This document shows positions 40,401 through 52,055 of a stretch of DNA of 64,000 nt, piece after piece; the stretch's first letter is position 1; each line of letters starts with the position of its first letter. The notes under the pieces were generated by a model. It saw only the letters and a program-made list of their open reading frames with translations, was not told where the DNA came from and ran no database searches. Source of the stretch: Tubiluchus corallicola (Eukaryota > Priapulida > Priapulimorpha > Priapulimorphida > Tubiluchidae); the NCBI GenBank assembly GCA_030141605.1, contig JAQGDQ010000219.1, positions 248,001-312,000 of the forward strand. The letters are read 5' to 3'. The position numbers and the translations under genes were made by a program.

Positions 40401-41370
40401 GAATAGATTTGAATAGATTTAGACAAGTTTTTCATAACGCCCTACTTTAGATTGTAATAAATGTATGGAGAACACTGATTGATCACCTCTCCAAAGGTCT
40501 TATATTGTTTACTGTGTGTGTGCGCGCGCTAGCATGTGCGTCTGTGTATGTGTGAGAGAGAATAAATTTCATCAAAACTTCAATTTCGGTACAAGACAAA
40601 TTAAGATCGGAATAGCCATTGTAATAACAAGCAGCTTCTTACTGTAGCTAGATAGTGAAATATCGACAGTTGTGAATACGTCAGACTTTCTTCAATGTCA
40701 AGAAGTTATTTCGTAGGATTTTAGTGTTAGAAACATCAGCTTTTGTTTGAGCTGTAATGAGGATCGATGAGTAAGTAGATAATTTTCACTGGTAAATATA
40801 GTTTTTTTGCATTCAGCGACGTTACTGATTACAAGAAGATCAACAGGGCAGTATGACTTTATTTAATTTGGTTTAACTGACTATTAATAGGTTTTTTGCA
40901 ATTTTTAGTATAGTATTTTTTTTAGTTCTATTCAAAACAAATTTTAACATTAATGGTCGATTTTACATTGGATGGAACTGAATTCCCGATTGGCCGTCTT
41001 TGAAACTGAATAATGTCCATTTACGAAACCTGTTGAACGCTCAGTAGCGGTTTCATTTGTTGTTATTTACTGATAACGTATAAATGCTCATTAGCCGGAC
41101 ACGATGATACCACCGGTATACCGAGTGGAATGGTTGAGAGAATTACAGGTCCAAATTGAAATTTTGAATATAATGTACATGCTACATAGCATATAAGCTA
41201 TATTTATTTGCATCATAATATCTTGCAAAAACACATTTTATGCTTATGATCATACATTTATAAGTTGTATTATTCAAGGGTCTAAAGATTCCTTAACCAC
41301 TGTTTATTATTGTTTACAAACCGTAATTGTTTTCCATTTGTGTTGCTGCTTGAAGAGTTCAGAAGTTGCT

Positions 41371-41412
<42 letters not shown>

Positions 41413-42777
41413 TGGGTAGTATATAATAGTTGTTGTATGGACAAATAGACAAGAAGTCTTTCTTTTGGTACAAACATGTCTTCTATGTAGATCATTTTAC
41501 ATTTTTTATTTGTATGTTTCCTGATTAACGCCTTTGGCAGCAAATTACAAAGAAAATTTCATTACTCAATTATCTAACATTTTCAAAGTACCTACGTATT
41601 TTTTGTTGCTTATTGATAAAATCTGTATATCTTTTATTGCTACATTTATCACTAAGTTTTGTTCCTGTACATTTCTAAAACAGTTTTCAGATCTGCATAA
41701 ATTGATGTAGCATTTTTGTAAAAACTTGTTGTGAGCATTATCATGCATAATTTTTTATAAACAGTAGTTATTGACAGTTATTAAGCTTCAATGTTAAATG
41801 TCAAGGGACTGTCTAACAAACAGTTGCAAACTCTAAGATTTGTGAACAATATTTTACTAATATATGTTTAACAATCTAGTATGGTCTCTAATTTGCCACC
41901 TGTCACAATCATCTACTCTTGCGTAACTGCTAAACAGTGTTACTCATTTCTAAATGCTGCAAGAAACTGTGCGTGCACTTTGTTCTAAAGTTTAACAAAT
42001 TTGTCGCAATGAAGAGCATTTGTTTCTTTGGACTTAAGTCACCCATAGCATTTTATTAAAATTATAAATGTTTTTTGCTACTTTAATGAAAAAATATAAT
42101 GTAATACGCCCAATCCACACACGATAAGAAACTAGATGCAATTCTGCATTAAAATAGCACATTACATCTTTTCCTTGCAATTCCTCACAGTTTAGGAAGA
42201 TTTGAAAAAGTTTATTTTTGGTTTTTCTTAAAATTACGTGATTAGATTAAATTTTAATAAATGTCATAAGACCAGGGCTCATAGGCCGTCTTAATAGTGT
42301 TGTACATAAGCCATGGACAGCGAATGCACTGGGTCTCATCCCTTCTGCCCCACCCAACTCACGGTAATGCCTTAATGAAAACCAACGTTTAAACATGAAA
42401 AATGTACTGTAAATCTAGTAATAATTGATACAAGCGTTTGAACAATTTTTATATCGTTAGCCACGAAAAACACAGGTATTTTAACATAGACTTGAAATAT
42501 AATTGTTACACTTTATATAGACAGAAATGATACAATATAAATTGTCACTTATTATAGCCAGTACTAGTAATGAGATAAGATTATTACGCTGCCGCGATAT
42601 AGTATTGCTTCGTGATGTTTAACACAAAATTATTATGTTCGCATTTAACTGTATATTATAAGTCTGTAATGGAGAGATTAGATTAATGCTTTTGGACATG
42701 CAAGTTTTTATGAAAAACAATACTGCTGTTACTTGCTAATCATATTTAACAGCAAGTATGCATTTCGCCAGGTGTGC
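37412..42777. other. kinase 3' UTR and gene-free region
   Basis: The first several hundred bases after the kinase stop are presumably 3' UTR. The rest has no gene I recognise; the open frames (for example 39120-39398, 39685-39909 and 41307-41543) are short and without family features. An (AT)n run lies at 41375-41411. The left part of 42000-42777 may be 3' UTR of the minus-strand dispanin gene. Confidence 0.55.
41375..41411. repeat. (AT)n microsatellite
   Basis: Perfect AT dinucleotide run of about 37 bases in the gene-free region between the kinase and dispanin genes. Confidence 0.95.
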
Positions 42778-44061
42778 CTATGCATCGTAATAATGGTAAT
42801 AGTCAGGGTAGTAATAATCCGCAAAGTCATTCAATACTACCACGAACAGAACAACTACGGTGACAATACAAGCTATGATAGAGATGATGCCACCAACAAC
42901 AGCTGCAATAGTAAGATACTTGGCTTTCTTAGAAGCTTCCCAAGCTGCTGCCATGTTTCCTTGCTGTACATACTGGGACACCTGCAAAAACAATTCGGCA
43001 ATTTTGACTACATCATTTAATGCAGCTGCAGACGGTTTTTTGTATCTGTATATTAGGCTTGAGAACGGTGAACGTTAAAAATTGCATTTGGGCTTGTATT
43101 AATCAGGGTGCCCATATTAGAGCAGGAAGGCAGGGAATCAGTTAACTAACTACCAGGCAAACAAAAATAGGATTAGATTAGATTAGTTTATTTTAGCTTA
43201 AAAGCCATACAAGAAACAAAAATGTTACATCTCACTACCATAAAATAAAAATTACATTAAAATACTACTATATATGATACATTCAGTAAAAAAGCATTCG
43301 CAGCCATGATACATTCAGTAAAAAAGCATTCGCAGCCATCAGGTTTGATGATTGTTATTTGCAAACAGACTGTTGTTCCAGGACCTTGAAATAACAAAAT
43401 TGTGTGATTGGTACGGAGTTGGCAATAGCTAGTAGATGTTTATTGTTCGCAAGTGCTAGTAATCGTTTTCTTATACTGTAACATGTTTTCCTGTAAAGGC
43501 GCGAAAAATGTGGCAATGTTAAATTTGCAAACATTCCAGAAGCACTACAATCATATGGTAACTTAAATAGCTTTCTGATACCATTGTTATACGTAGCGCG
43601 TATTTTGTTAAAGAATGTACTGTTAAAGAATGTGTTAAATAAGTACCGTTTTTGCATAAAAAAGCTCTATGAAGAGCGCTTTCTATCACTTAGTTCTATG
43701 AAAAAATTGCCGTCAAAGTATAATGGGTAGTAGCCCAATTAACAACGATGTGCACTTTTTTAAATGCGGTAGTTAGAAAGATTTTTCATTATTAATTATT
43801 ATGACACATATATGTAACTAAATATGGACTCTTGCATAGGCGCTAAGCTGGAAATACATTAACTAAGTAATGTCGGCTTTTGTTAACAAAATTTCAGTTA
43901 TCAAACGTCACAAGAAGCACAAAAATTTAGCCACCCAAAGCCTCTTTCCTTAGTAGTGAGATATTCTAGTGAGATATTTGATTTGACATTTAATGGAATT
44001 TTTTAAAGTTAATTTTTAATATCTAAAGTAAGTTTCTATTATAAACAAATCAATTTTGAAT

Positions 44062-44111
<50 letters not shown>

Positions 44112-46365
44112 GTTAATAAATGTTTATTAATTAATAATATAAAAAGTTATTTAAGGTTAAAGATTGAATTTCACTTTGACGATCTATAACTTAATGCTCG
44201 TACGTAGTCCTAGGCTGACATTAAGTTTAGAACGATTTTTAATATATTTGATGACATGGAACTATTTTAACTATTTCTATTGCTAACACTGTAAGTTTTG
44301 ATTATGTTTTAAACTAGGAAAGCAATTTTAAGTTGTACACTTATCCTACATTCTAAAATTAAGACTTACCGACATGGAATAGCAAATAGCGAAAATTCCA
44401 ATCAGCGGACAGCAACAGAGGCAGGCCAAGATAGATTCGCAAAAATATTCGGGAGGAGTTCCTTGTGTAAGTATTACCATCCCAGTCTCTGCAAGCTAGT
44501 GTGCCAATTGAGAAATAATTGTACAAAAAGTGCTGACAGAAGATAAATAGCTAAGTTAAATTGTTCTACGAACGAATACTGCACATTTATCACACATTGC
44601 TGTATACAACGAAAGCTTGCAAAACATTTTGCGTAATCAAAATTAACTAGTTTACAATGTTTTTGACGTGGTCAGAAACTGAAAATTTTGGAACAATAGT
44701 TATAAAATTGAGCCTCAAAAATGAAGAGACGACAGCTTTTCTTGAAAATACTTATTTTCTTTTATTGAATTCACCTTGCTTGAATACATGGAAAGTGCAT
44801 TTCACAATGAAACCTCAGCATTTAATTGTTCAGCGCATCACCCACGGGTTAAAGGTCAACAAATCTTGGCATAACTTATATCATTCAGTTTGTCTCATTG
44901 ATACCTTTCATTTGATATGCAACAAGCTACTTTTGGTAGACCCTGGAAGGCATTTCCCTAGCCGTCAGCATGTAAAATGTCACAAACTGGGGGACCCCAA
45001 ATTTGCATTTTGGCCCCTCACTCGGATGTTCAAAACTTGCCAGCTTGTTAAAAGCCCAAGTACCTGCCCTACTGGGGTCAGAGATCAATCAGTCTTCGCA
45101 TAACTTATTCCATTCGGTTTGTCTCATCGAGACCTTTCGTTTGATATACTACAAGCTAGTTTCGATTGACAATGGAAGGCCCTTGTCTCCTCGACCCCTA
45201 TTTTGGCCCGTAGCGGGGTCGCGGGTTAACGATTCACACTGTAACCTATACCATTCGATTCGCTTCATCAAGACTTTTCATTTGATAGTCTGCAAGGTAC
45301 CATTGCTCAACACTCGGTGCATTTCAGTTTCCGATCCCCATTTTTCGATTTTTGTCCCCTAGCGGGGTGGTGGGTAAGCTATTCTCATTGTAACCTATGC
45401 CATTCGATTCGTCTCATCAAGACGAATTTGGTGTGCTACAAGGTACAATTGCTCAACACTTGGTGCACTTCTGTTCCAGACCCAATTTTTCAATTTTTGC
45501 CCCCTAGCGGAAAATTTTGCTATACGCGCACGTCCCATACTTTGCAATGTGCAAGGCCACGCACCACATAGCAAAATACCAAATATTACCGCCCTAGCTC
45601 AAAAACTATGGGAGCAGATGGATCAACTACGGGAGCAGATAGATCATAAAGAAATATAAATGAAGATCCGCCCGCTCAATGACCTTTTACCCGGCAACTC
45701 CGGTCACATGTACACATAGATAACTTTGCCCAAAGAGTGTATCCTGTGAGTTTTGTGTAATTGGGGGACCCCAAATTCTCCATTTTGGAACCTCCCTCAG
45801 GCGTATAAAACCTGTCAGCTTTTAACTAGTCAGCCTGTCACCTATGGGTCAAAGGTCAATCAATCTCGGCACGAACTTATGTCATTTAATTTGTGTCATT
45901 GAGACGTTTCATTTGATATACTACAAGCTAGTTTCGGTTAACACCTAAAGACATTTGTCTTCTCGGCCCTTATTTTGCCCCTGCTAAGGTCAGACGTCAG
46001 CCAATCTTAGCATAACTTGTACCATTAAATTTGGCTCGCTGAGACCTTTATTTGATACCCTACAAGCTCCTTTTAGTCGACCCTGAAGGCATTTGTCTCC
46101 CGACCCCACTTTTGCCCCTAATGGGGTCACAGGTTGACTATTTACACTGTAACCTATACCATTCGATTCGCCTCATCAAGACCTTTCATTTGATATGCTA
46201 CATGGTACTATTCGTAGACACTCGACGCATTTCTGTTCCCGACCCGACCCCTACAAGGTACCATTGCTTAATACTAGATGCCCCGCCCAGGGCTACCAAT
46301 CCTGCGAGTTTCGTGATCCTAGCTTACAAGGCTTACGGCTCATTAAGCGTTAAAGTGGCGGAGAA

Positions 46366-46457
<92 letters not shown>

Positions 46458-48058
46458 AACTCAATGAGAAACAGTAAGATTTTACTACAGCAAAATTTGA
46501 ATAATAACTCAATGAAAAATGACAAAATCTTAATTAAATACTTATAGAAATAAGCTAATAATCAGCTAGGGAACGATGCCAATGCTCGTACGACACAAAC
46601 ATTGATAATATGATGTACCTATGCCACTACCAGTGCCTCATCTCGAAAGATTAATCCTTGATAATAGGATGACTTCTGTCCTGTTACAACCGTCTACATG
46701 ATGTACGCCCGCTGTTGAGTGCTGGATTACAGTTTGCTGATTGCTCGATTTCATCTATGTACATATGCATACATACATACATACACACATACATACACAC
46801 ATACATACATACATACATACATACATACATAAATACATACATACATACATACATACATACATACATACATACATACATACATACATACATACATACATAC
46901 ATACATACATACATACATACATACATACACACACACATACATACATACATATATACATACCACTTTTGCACCATTTTATAACCAAGAAGCAACAAGCGGC
47001 AAAAAATTCAAATCACTTACTGGCGGTTGCTGGATCACATCAGTTGTTGGTTGTATTTGCCAAGCTTGTTGTTGAGTTGTTCTACTGTATGTTGGTGGTG
47101 GGCCTGGGTGAACTGCGTCTAAAGCTAAAGAAAAAATAGCGCATTTTAGTACAAAATTATCAGTTTTTTGGCCATACGACAGCTAGCCACATTCTCATCG
47201 ATTTAACCCTTTCATATCCGTTGTATCCCATGGGATACGAGAATATTCTCTGCCTTTAAAATTAATAAAATTTTAAAACTGGCAGTTATTTGATCTGTTA
47301 ATAGTTATTTTGATTTAAGCCAATAACAATAGACTAAAAATGGTGGTAAAACAGCAAACTAAAAAATCTACATATCACAAAAAACTGCGCAAGGTACAGT
47401 ACTTTAGAGACGACTTTGTACAGATCAGCATAGCATGCATACTGAATGTCTTAAATACTTTAAAAAATTATCAGCAGTTGCAAAATGAAGCACATTTTAT
47501 GCTTCCATTGAATCCCAATGTATCCCGAGGGATACAGGCTATATTTACCACGCGGGCACAGGCAGAAAAAAATAATTATTATGTGTAAACAAGATGGACA
47601 TACTAAACAAAAGTACCAAACCAAAAAATTTTTTCTCATTAAAAAATAATTTGGGACTGAAAGGGTTAAATGAACGTCAAGACTTCCGCTTCGTATTAAC
47701 TTTACAGATTTCTTGCAGACCTTTGCCATATGCGTAGAGCTGATTAGTTCCAAATAATCAATTTGATTTATTAGATTTTCTGGATAATGATTATGACGTT
47801 TAAATTTGGAAATAATATAATTTACATTCGTGCATATAGTACAGGGCAAATTAAAAGTTTGTAGAAATTCACAAATTTGGATGACGTTTGGAGACAGACG
47901 GCAGATTCCAGTACAGTGTATTGGGTAATTTTAAAAGCATGTGTGAAACCAACATTTCAAATTGACAGGCAAGCTCGCTACCCGTAAAAGAAAGACAAAT
48001 ACTTACCTGGCAAAACCTCGTGGGTCACCAGTGCAGCTTTATCTTGTATTGGATTCAT
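42778..48058 (-). CDS. CD225/dispanin family small membrane protein
   Basis: Small two-helix membrane protein of the family that includes IFITM and PRRT proteins, which act at membranes and in vesicle fusion. Four exons: 48007-48058, 47021-47118, 44370-44495 and 42778-42981, 159 aa with consistent phases. The N-terminus is Pro/Gln-rich with a PPPTY (PPxY) motif at 24-28. The CD225 core follows: a Cys-rich hydrophobic segment (ILACLCCCPLIGIFAICYS) that could be palmitoylated, the conserved loop YVQQGNMAAAWEASKKAK, then a long transmembrane helix (about 117-143). The tail is Tyr-rich (DYYYPDYYHYYDA). Exon 3 has two frame-compatible acceptors; the alternative (exon ending 44486) gives 156 aa. 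Introns hold many repeats, yet no exon is damaged. The family call is strong, the physiological role unknown. Confidence 0.85.
43168..43685 (-). mobile_element. 3' end of a LINE relic in a dispanin intron
   Basis: The minus-strand frame at 43355-43657 reads FFNKIRATYNNGIRKLFKLP and CSASGMFANLTLPHFSRLYR, the conserved extreme C-terminal region of many invertebrate LINE proteins. The minus strand then ends AATAAACTAATCTAATC, a LINE 3' end with a short (TAATC)n tail at 43168-43185. No reverse transcriptase remains; the copy is heavily 5'-truncated. It lies in the last intron of the dispanin gene, in the same orientation. Confidence 0.75.
43274..43337. repeat. 32-bp tandem duplication
   Basis: Two perfect adjacent 32-base copies starting ATGATACATTCAGTA and ending CGCAGCC, inside the 3' part of the LINE relic. 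Confidence 0.9.
44068..44108. repeat. (TA)n microsatellite
   Basis: Perfect TA run of about 40 bases in the last intron of the dispanin gene. Confidence 0.95.
44805..46456 (+). repeat. array of ~140-bp repeats with (AAAT)n tail
   Basis: Seven diverged copies of a motif like CCATTCGATTCGTCTCATCA plus AGACCTTTCATTTGATATGC begin at about 44882, 45109, 45251, 45400, 45882, 46021 and 46160, mostly 139-149 bases apart. A second module (GGGGGACCCCAAATT...CATTTTGG...) occurs at about 44989 and 45763, so the whole is two related super-units. The array ends in an (AAAT)n run (46364-46456). It fills most of dispanin intron 2. The open frames here (YHSIRLIKTFHL-type peptides) repeat with the unit and show no protein family. 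A copy in reverse orientation is at 49735-50375. Confidence 0.75.
46769..46960. repeat. (ACAT)n microsatellite
   Basis: About 190 bases of ACAT repeats with a few ACAC and AAAT variants, in dispanin intron 2, about 60 bases from exon 2. All the HTYI and MYVC frames over it are artefacts. Confidence 0.95.
47203..47669. mobile_element. piggyBac-like non-autonomous element (TTAA-flanked)
   Basis: A TTAA at each edge (47203-47206 and 47666-47669) encloses 459 bases beginning CCCTTTCATATCC and ending GGGACTGAAAGGG, which are imperfect inverted ends. TTAA duplications and CCCT/AGGG termini are typical of piggyBac-type elements. Internally there is a perfect 16-bp palindrome GTATCCCATGGGATAC (47223-47238) and a near copy GTATCCCGAGGGATAC (47520-47535). 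No transposase is encoded. It sits in dispanin intron 1. Confidence 0.7.
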
Positions 48059-49200
<1,142 letters not shown>

Positions 49201-49226
49201 CATGGTAAAAAATGTTAATTTGTATA

Positions 49227-49345
49227 ATCCGTGCCCACAAAATACAAATTCGTGGCCACGAAATACTAATCTGTGTGCACGAAATACTAATCCGTGCGCA
49301 CGAAATCCTGGCCACGAATTAATACAATCATGCGCACAGATTCAG
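49227..49345. repeat. palindrome cluster, (CGTGNNCACG AAATACTAATC)n
   Basis: At least four copies of a unit of about 21 bases, each with a 10-bp palindrome (CGTGGCCACG, TGTGTGCACG, CGTGCGCACG) followed by AAATACTAATC-like spacer. A cluster with the spacer in the opposite orientation is at 51125-51211. Confidence 0.7.
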
Positions 49346-49575
49346 ATTAATGAATGACAACTGCTGCAAGGAGCTACACCTCGCCTCGCTTTATATCAGT
49401 TTTATGAAAAGTTGAGTTAAACTAGATAATGAGATGATGTGCACGATACCCGTGACTAATTGCGTCCTGCTTTCAAATTTTGGCTTCCAGCTCAAGCACT
49501 TAAACACTTGCAGCTGAACTCCTACATCAGGTTTCTAACAATATCTATACGTGCAAATTTCTAAGATGGTTCTAT

Positions 49576-49708
<133 letters not shown>

Positions 49709-49734
49709 GATTTTGCTATAGCTTTTTATCCGGT

Positions 49735-50375
49735 GTTAAAATTCTTATTATTAATAATATTACTATTATTTCTCCCATCTCTAATGCTTAATAACTCCTA
49801 AGCCTTGCAAGCTAGGGTCACCAAACTCGCAGGGTTGGTAGCCCTGGGCGGGAGATGTAAAACAGTGTGGCGGCCATTGACCACTTGTCAAGGGGGAGGG
49901 CAGTGGGCATCGGTCGGCTTTTCCTTTAAGATGGATCTCCTCCTAGGGCTTTCGGCTTTTCAATTTTTTTTCTCAAGTATTTGGGCACTGTGGGGCAGGT
50001 GTGCACATGGGGTTTTAAAAAGCTGGCAAGTTTTAAACGCCCGAGTGAGGTGCCAAAATGCAAAATTTGGGGTCCTCCAATTTGTGACATTTTACATGCT
50101 GACGGCTAGGGACGCAAAACTCACAGGGTACACTCTCTAGGCAAAGTTATCTATGTATACATGTGTACCGAGTTGCCGGGTCAAAAGTGTGTAGGTGGGG
50201 CCAAGTTGTTGGACATGGCAGAATATGGGTGATTTGGAGGGGGGAAATTTTCCGCTAGGAGGCAAAAAGCGAAAAATAGGGGTTGGGAACAGAAATGCGT
50301 CGATTGTCCAGGAATAGTACCATGTAGCATATCAAATGAAAGGTCTCGATGAGGCGCATCGAATGGTATAGAATT
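49735..50375 (-). repeat. inverted copy of the 140-bp repeat family
   Basis: Read on the minus strand, this block repeats the modules of 44805-46456: CATTCGATGCGCCTCATCGA, GACCTTTCATTTGATATGC, GGACCCCAAATTTTGCATTT and, at the end, GCCCAGGGCTACCAACCCTG and CTAGCTTGCAAGGCTTA. It holds a single set of modules rather than seven units. Confidence 0.75.
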
Positions 50376-51124
50376 AAAGTTTAAAATGTCTCCTATATCG
50401 CCTAAGCGTTTATTATACTAGTTTCTCGCATTGAATATTTGATGCATATTGTCATAATGCTCAATGCCTAATACTATAGTACCCTTATTAAGTTAAATCT
50501 CACATTACTCAGGCCGATTTTACTGTCTACTGAAGATACATTTTACTGAAAAAAGGATAAATCAATCTAATAGTGCCATCTCTTACTAAATATTGTACTA
50601 AACTTAGTATTATATTATATAGTCAAAACAGATTTTTACTTAGAATCACGCGCATTGCATAACTAATGTACTGTGACTAGAATGATGTCAGAACAGTTTA
50701 CAAAATCAGTCATATCTTTCTTTGAAAGCATTTGTACTGGGGTAAACACCGTGTACAGGCAAGTTATTCCACAGATAAACATTTCTGTTACTAAAAAAGA
50801 AATAAACCTTAAATTATGCATTCTATTAGATACAAGAGCAAAACAGAGTAAGTCATAACTTAGATACATAAATATAAAAAACATAGGGGCTTGCAAAATG
50901 TTATTGTTTTCAATTAATTTTCAAGTCTTTTAGATGCAGTTGAGATTTGATACAATGATAATAATAAGAGCAGCAACAAAAACGACAATAATAATATTAT
51001 TATAACTTTATTATGTTAGCCATTAAAAGTTTGCCATTTTGTAAGATTTGTCATTGGATTGAAAAACGCACATAATCACTAATCAATCATTTCTTCTTCG
51101 AAGGAACCATAAAACCCAAGTGTA

Positions 51125-51211
51125 AATTAGTATTTCATGTGCACGGGTTAATATTTCGTGGCCACGGATTAGTATTCCGTGTGCGCATGGATTAGTAATT
51201 CGTGATTTAGT
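51125..51211. repeat. second palindrome cluster, reversed spacer
   Basis: CGTGGCCACG and related palindromes (ATGTGCACGG, CGTGTGCGCATG) separated by GATTAGTATT-type spacers, the reverse complement of the spacer in the cluster at 49227-49345. The two clusters lie about 1.8 kb apart and may be subterminal repeats of one element. Confidence 0.6.
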
Positions 51212-52055
51212 AATTTCAAAAGATGCGTTTTATAAGCGTTACAATCACCTTTGTATAAGTCGAAGTCTACAGCACTTTTCCAAAACCCTACCTGTGTACC
51301 GAAATTTCAAATTCCGGAAGAATTGCTGGATCACGTTATATTTGATGATATCTGCCATTCATTTTGTGCGATACTGGTTTTAGCCAGGCAATCAACTTCA
51401 AAGTTACTCGGGTAGTTAGTGAGTTAGTCAGTCAGTCTTTCAGTTAGTCAGTCAGTTAGTCAATCATTCAGCCAATCGGCTAGTCAGTCAGCCAGTCAAT
51501 CAGTGAGGAATGGGTGTGTGAGTGAGTGAGTCAGCTAATTAGGCAATCTCTTAGTCAGGCAACCAGTCACTTAGTCTTAGCAAATCAGTTCGCCAGTTAG
51601 TCAGTAGCACGGCCAGTTGGTCGAGCGGTCTATCACTAGATTTATCAATTAATATTTCTTTATGAACACGTTTTGCTTAAAAACTGAGACAATAATTACA
51701 GGGGGCAACATTACGCAGTAGCTTCCTGGAATCAAAGCTTAACAAGAACACTTACTGTTTAGCTTAACGAGTCAGGGTCGCTAGTTAAACGGTCTTTTCA
51801 CAAGCTTTTGTCTGTAATACAAATGTTTCGGAAGCCGGTTTTGGAGTTCTGTTATTTCCCGGTATTCAAACTCGTGGTCGCAAATCACGACCCGGTCACA
51901 GACCATTAAACTTTTGCTTATAAGATATACAGAAGATCGACACTGGACAGTGATCATTCATTGTAAAGCGTGTAGTCGTGTTATCGCCGGTATTGAAATC
52001 CCAGAACTGTTCACAAGTGTTGTGGGCGCTGTGCTGCGAAGGGACTCCTAAAAGC
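51212..52055. other. upstream region of the peroxidase gene
   Basis: Contains a degenerate CAGT/TAGTC repeat (about 51410-51600) and a tRNA-like box A (TGGTCGAGCGG, about 51618-51628) without an obvious box B. The peroxidase promoter and 5' UTR should lie in the right part. No protein gene seen. Confidence 0.5.

Noticed and set aside
44657-46372. Open frames with repeated YHSIRLIKTFHLI peptides that look like a repeat protein
   Set aside because: The peptide repeat follows the 140-bp DNA repeat, frames shift between units, and no start, splice or domain signal supports coding.
46684-47139. MYVCMYVC, HTYIHTYI and similar frames
   Set aside because: Artefacts of the (ACAT)n microsatellite.
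51618-51628. TGGTCGAGCGG as part of a tRNA gene
   Set aside because: Matches box A, but no box B or cloverleaf at normal distance was found.
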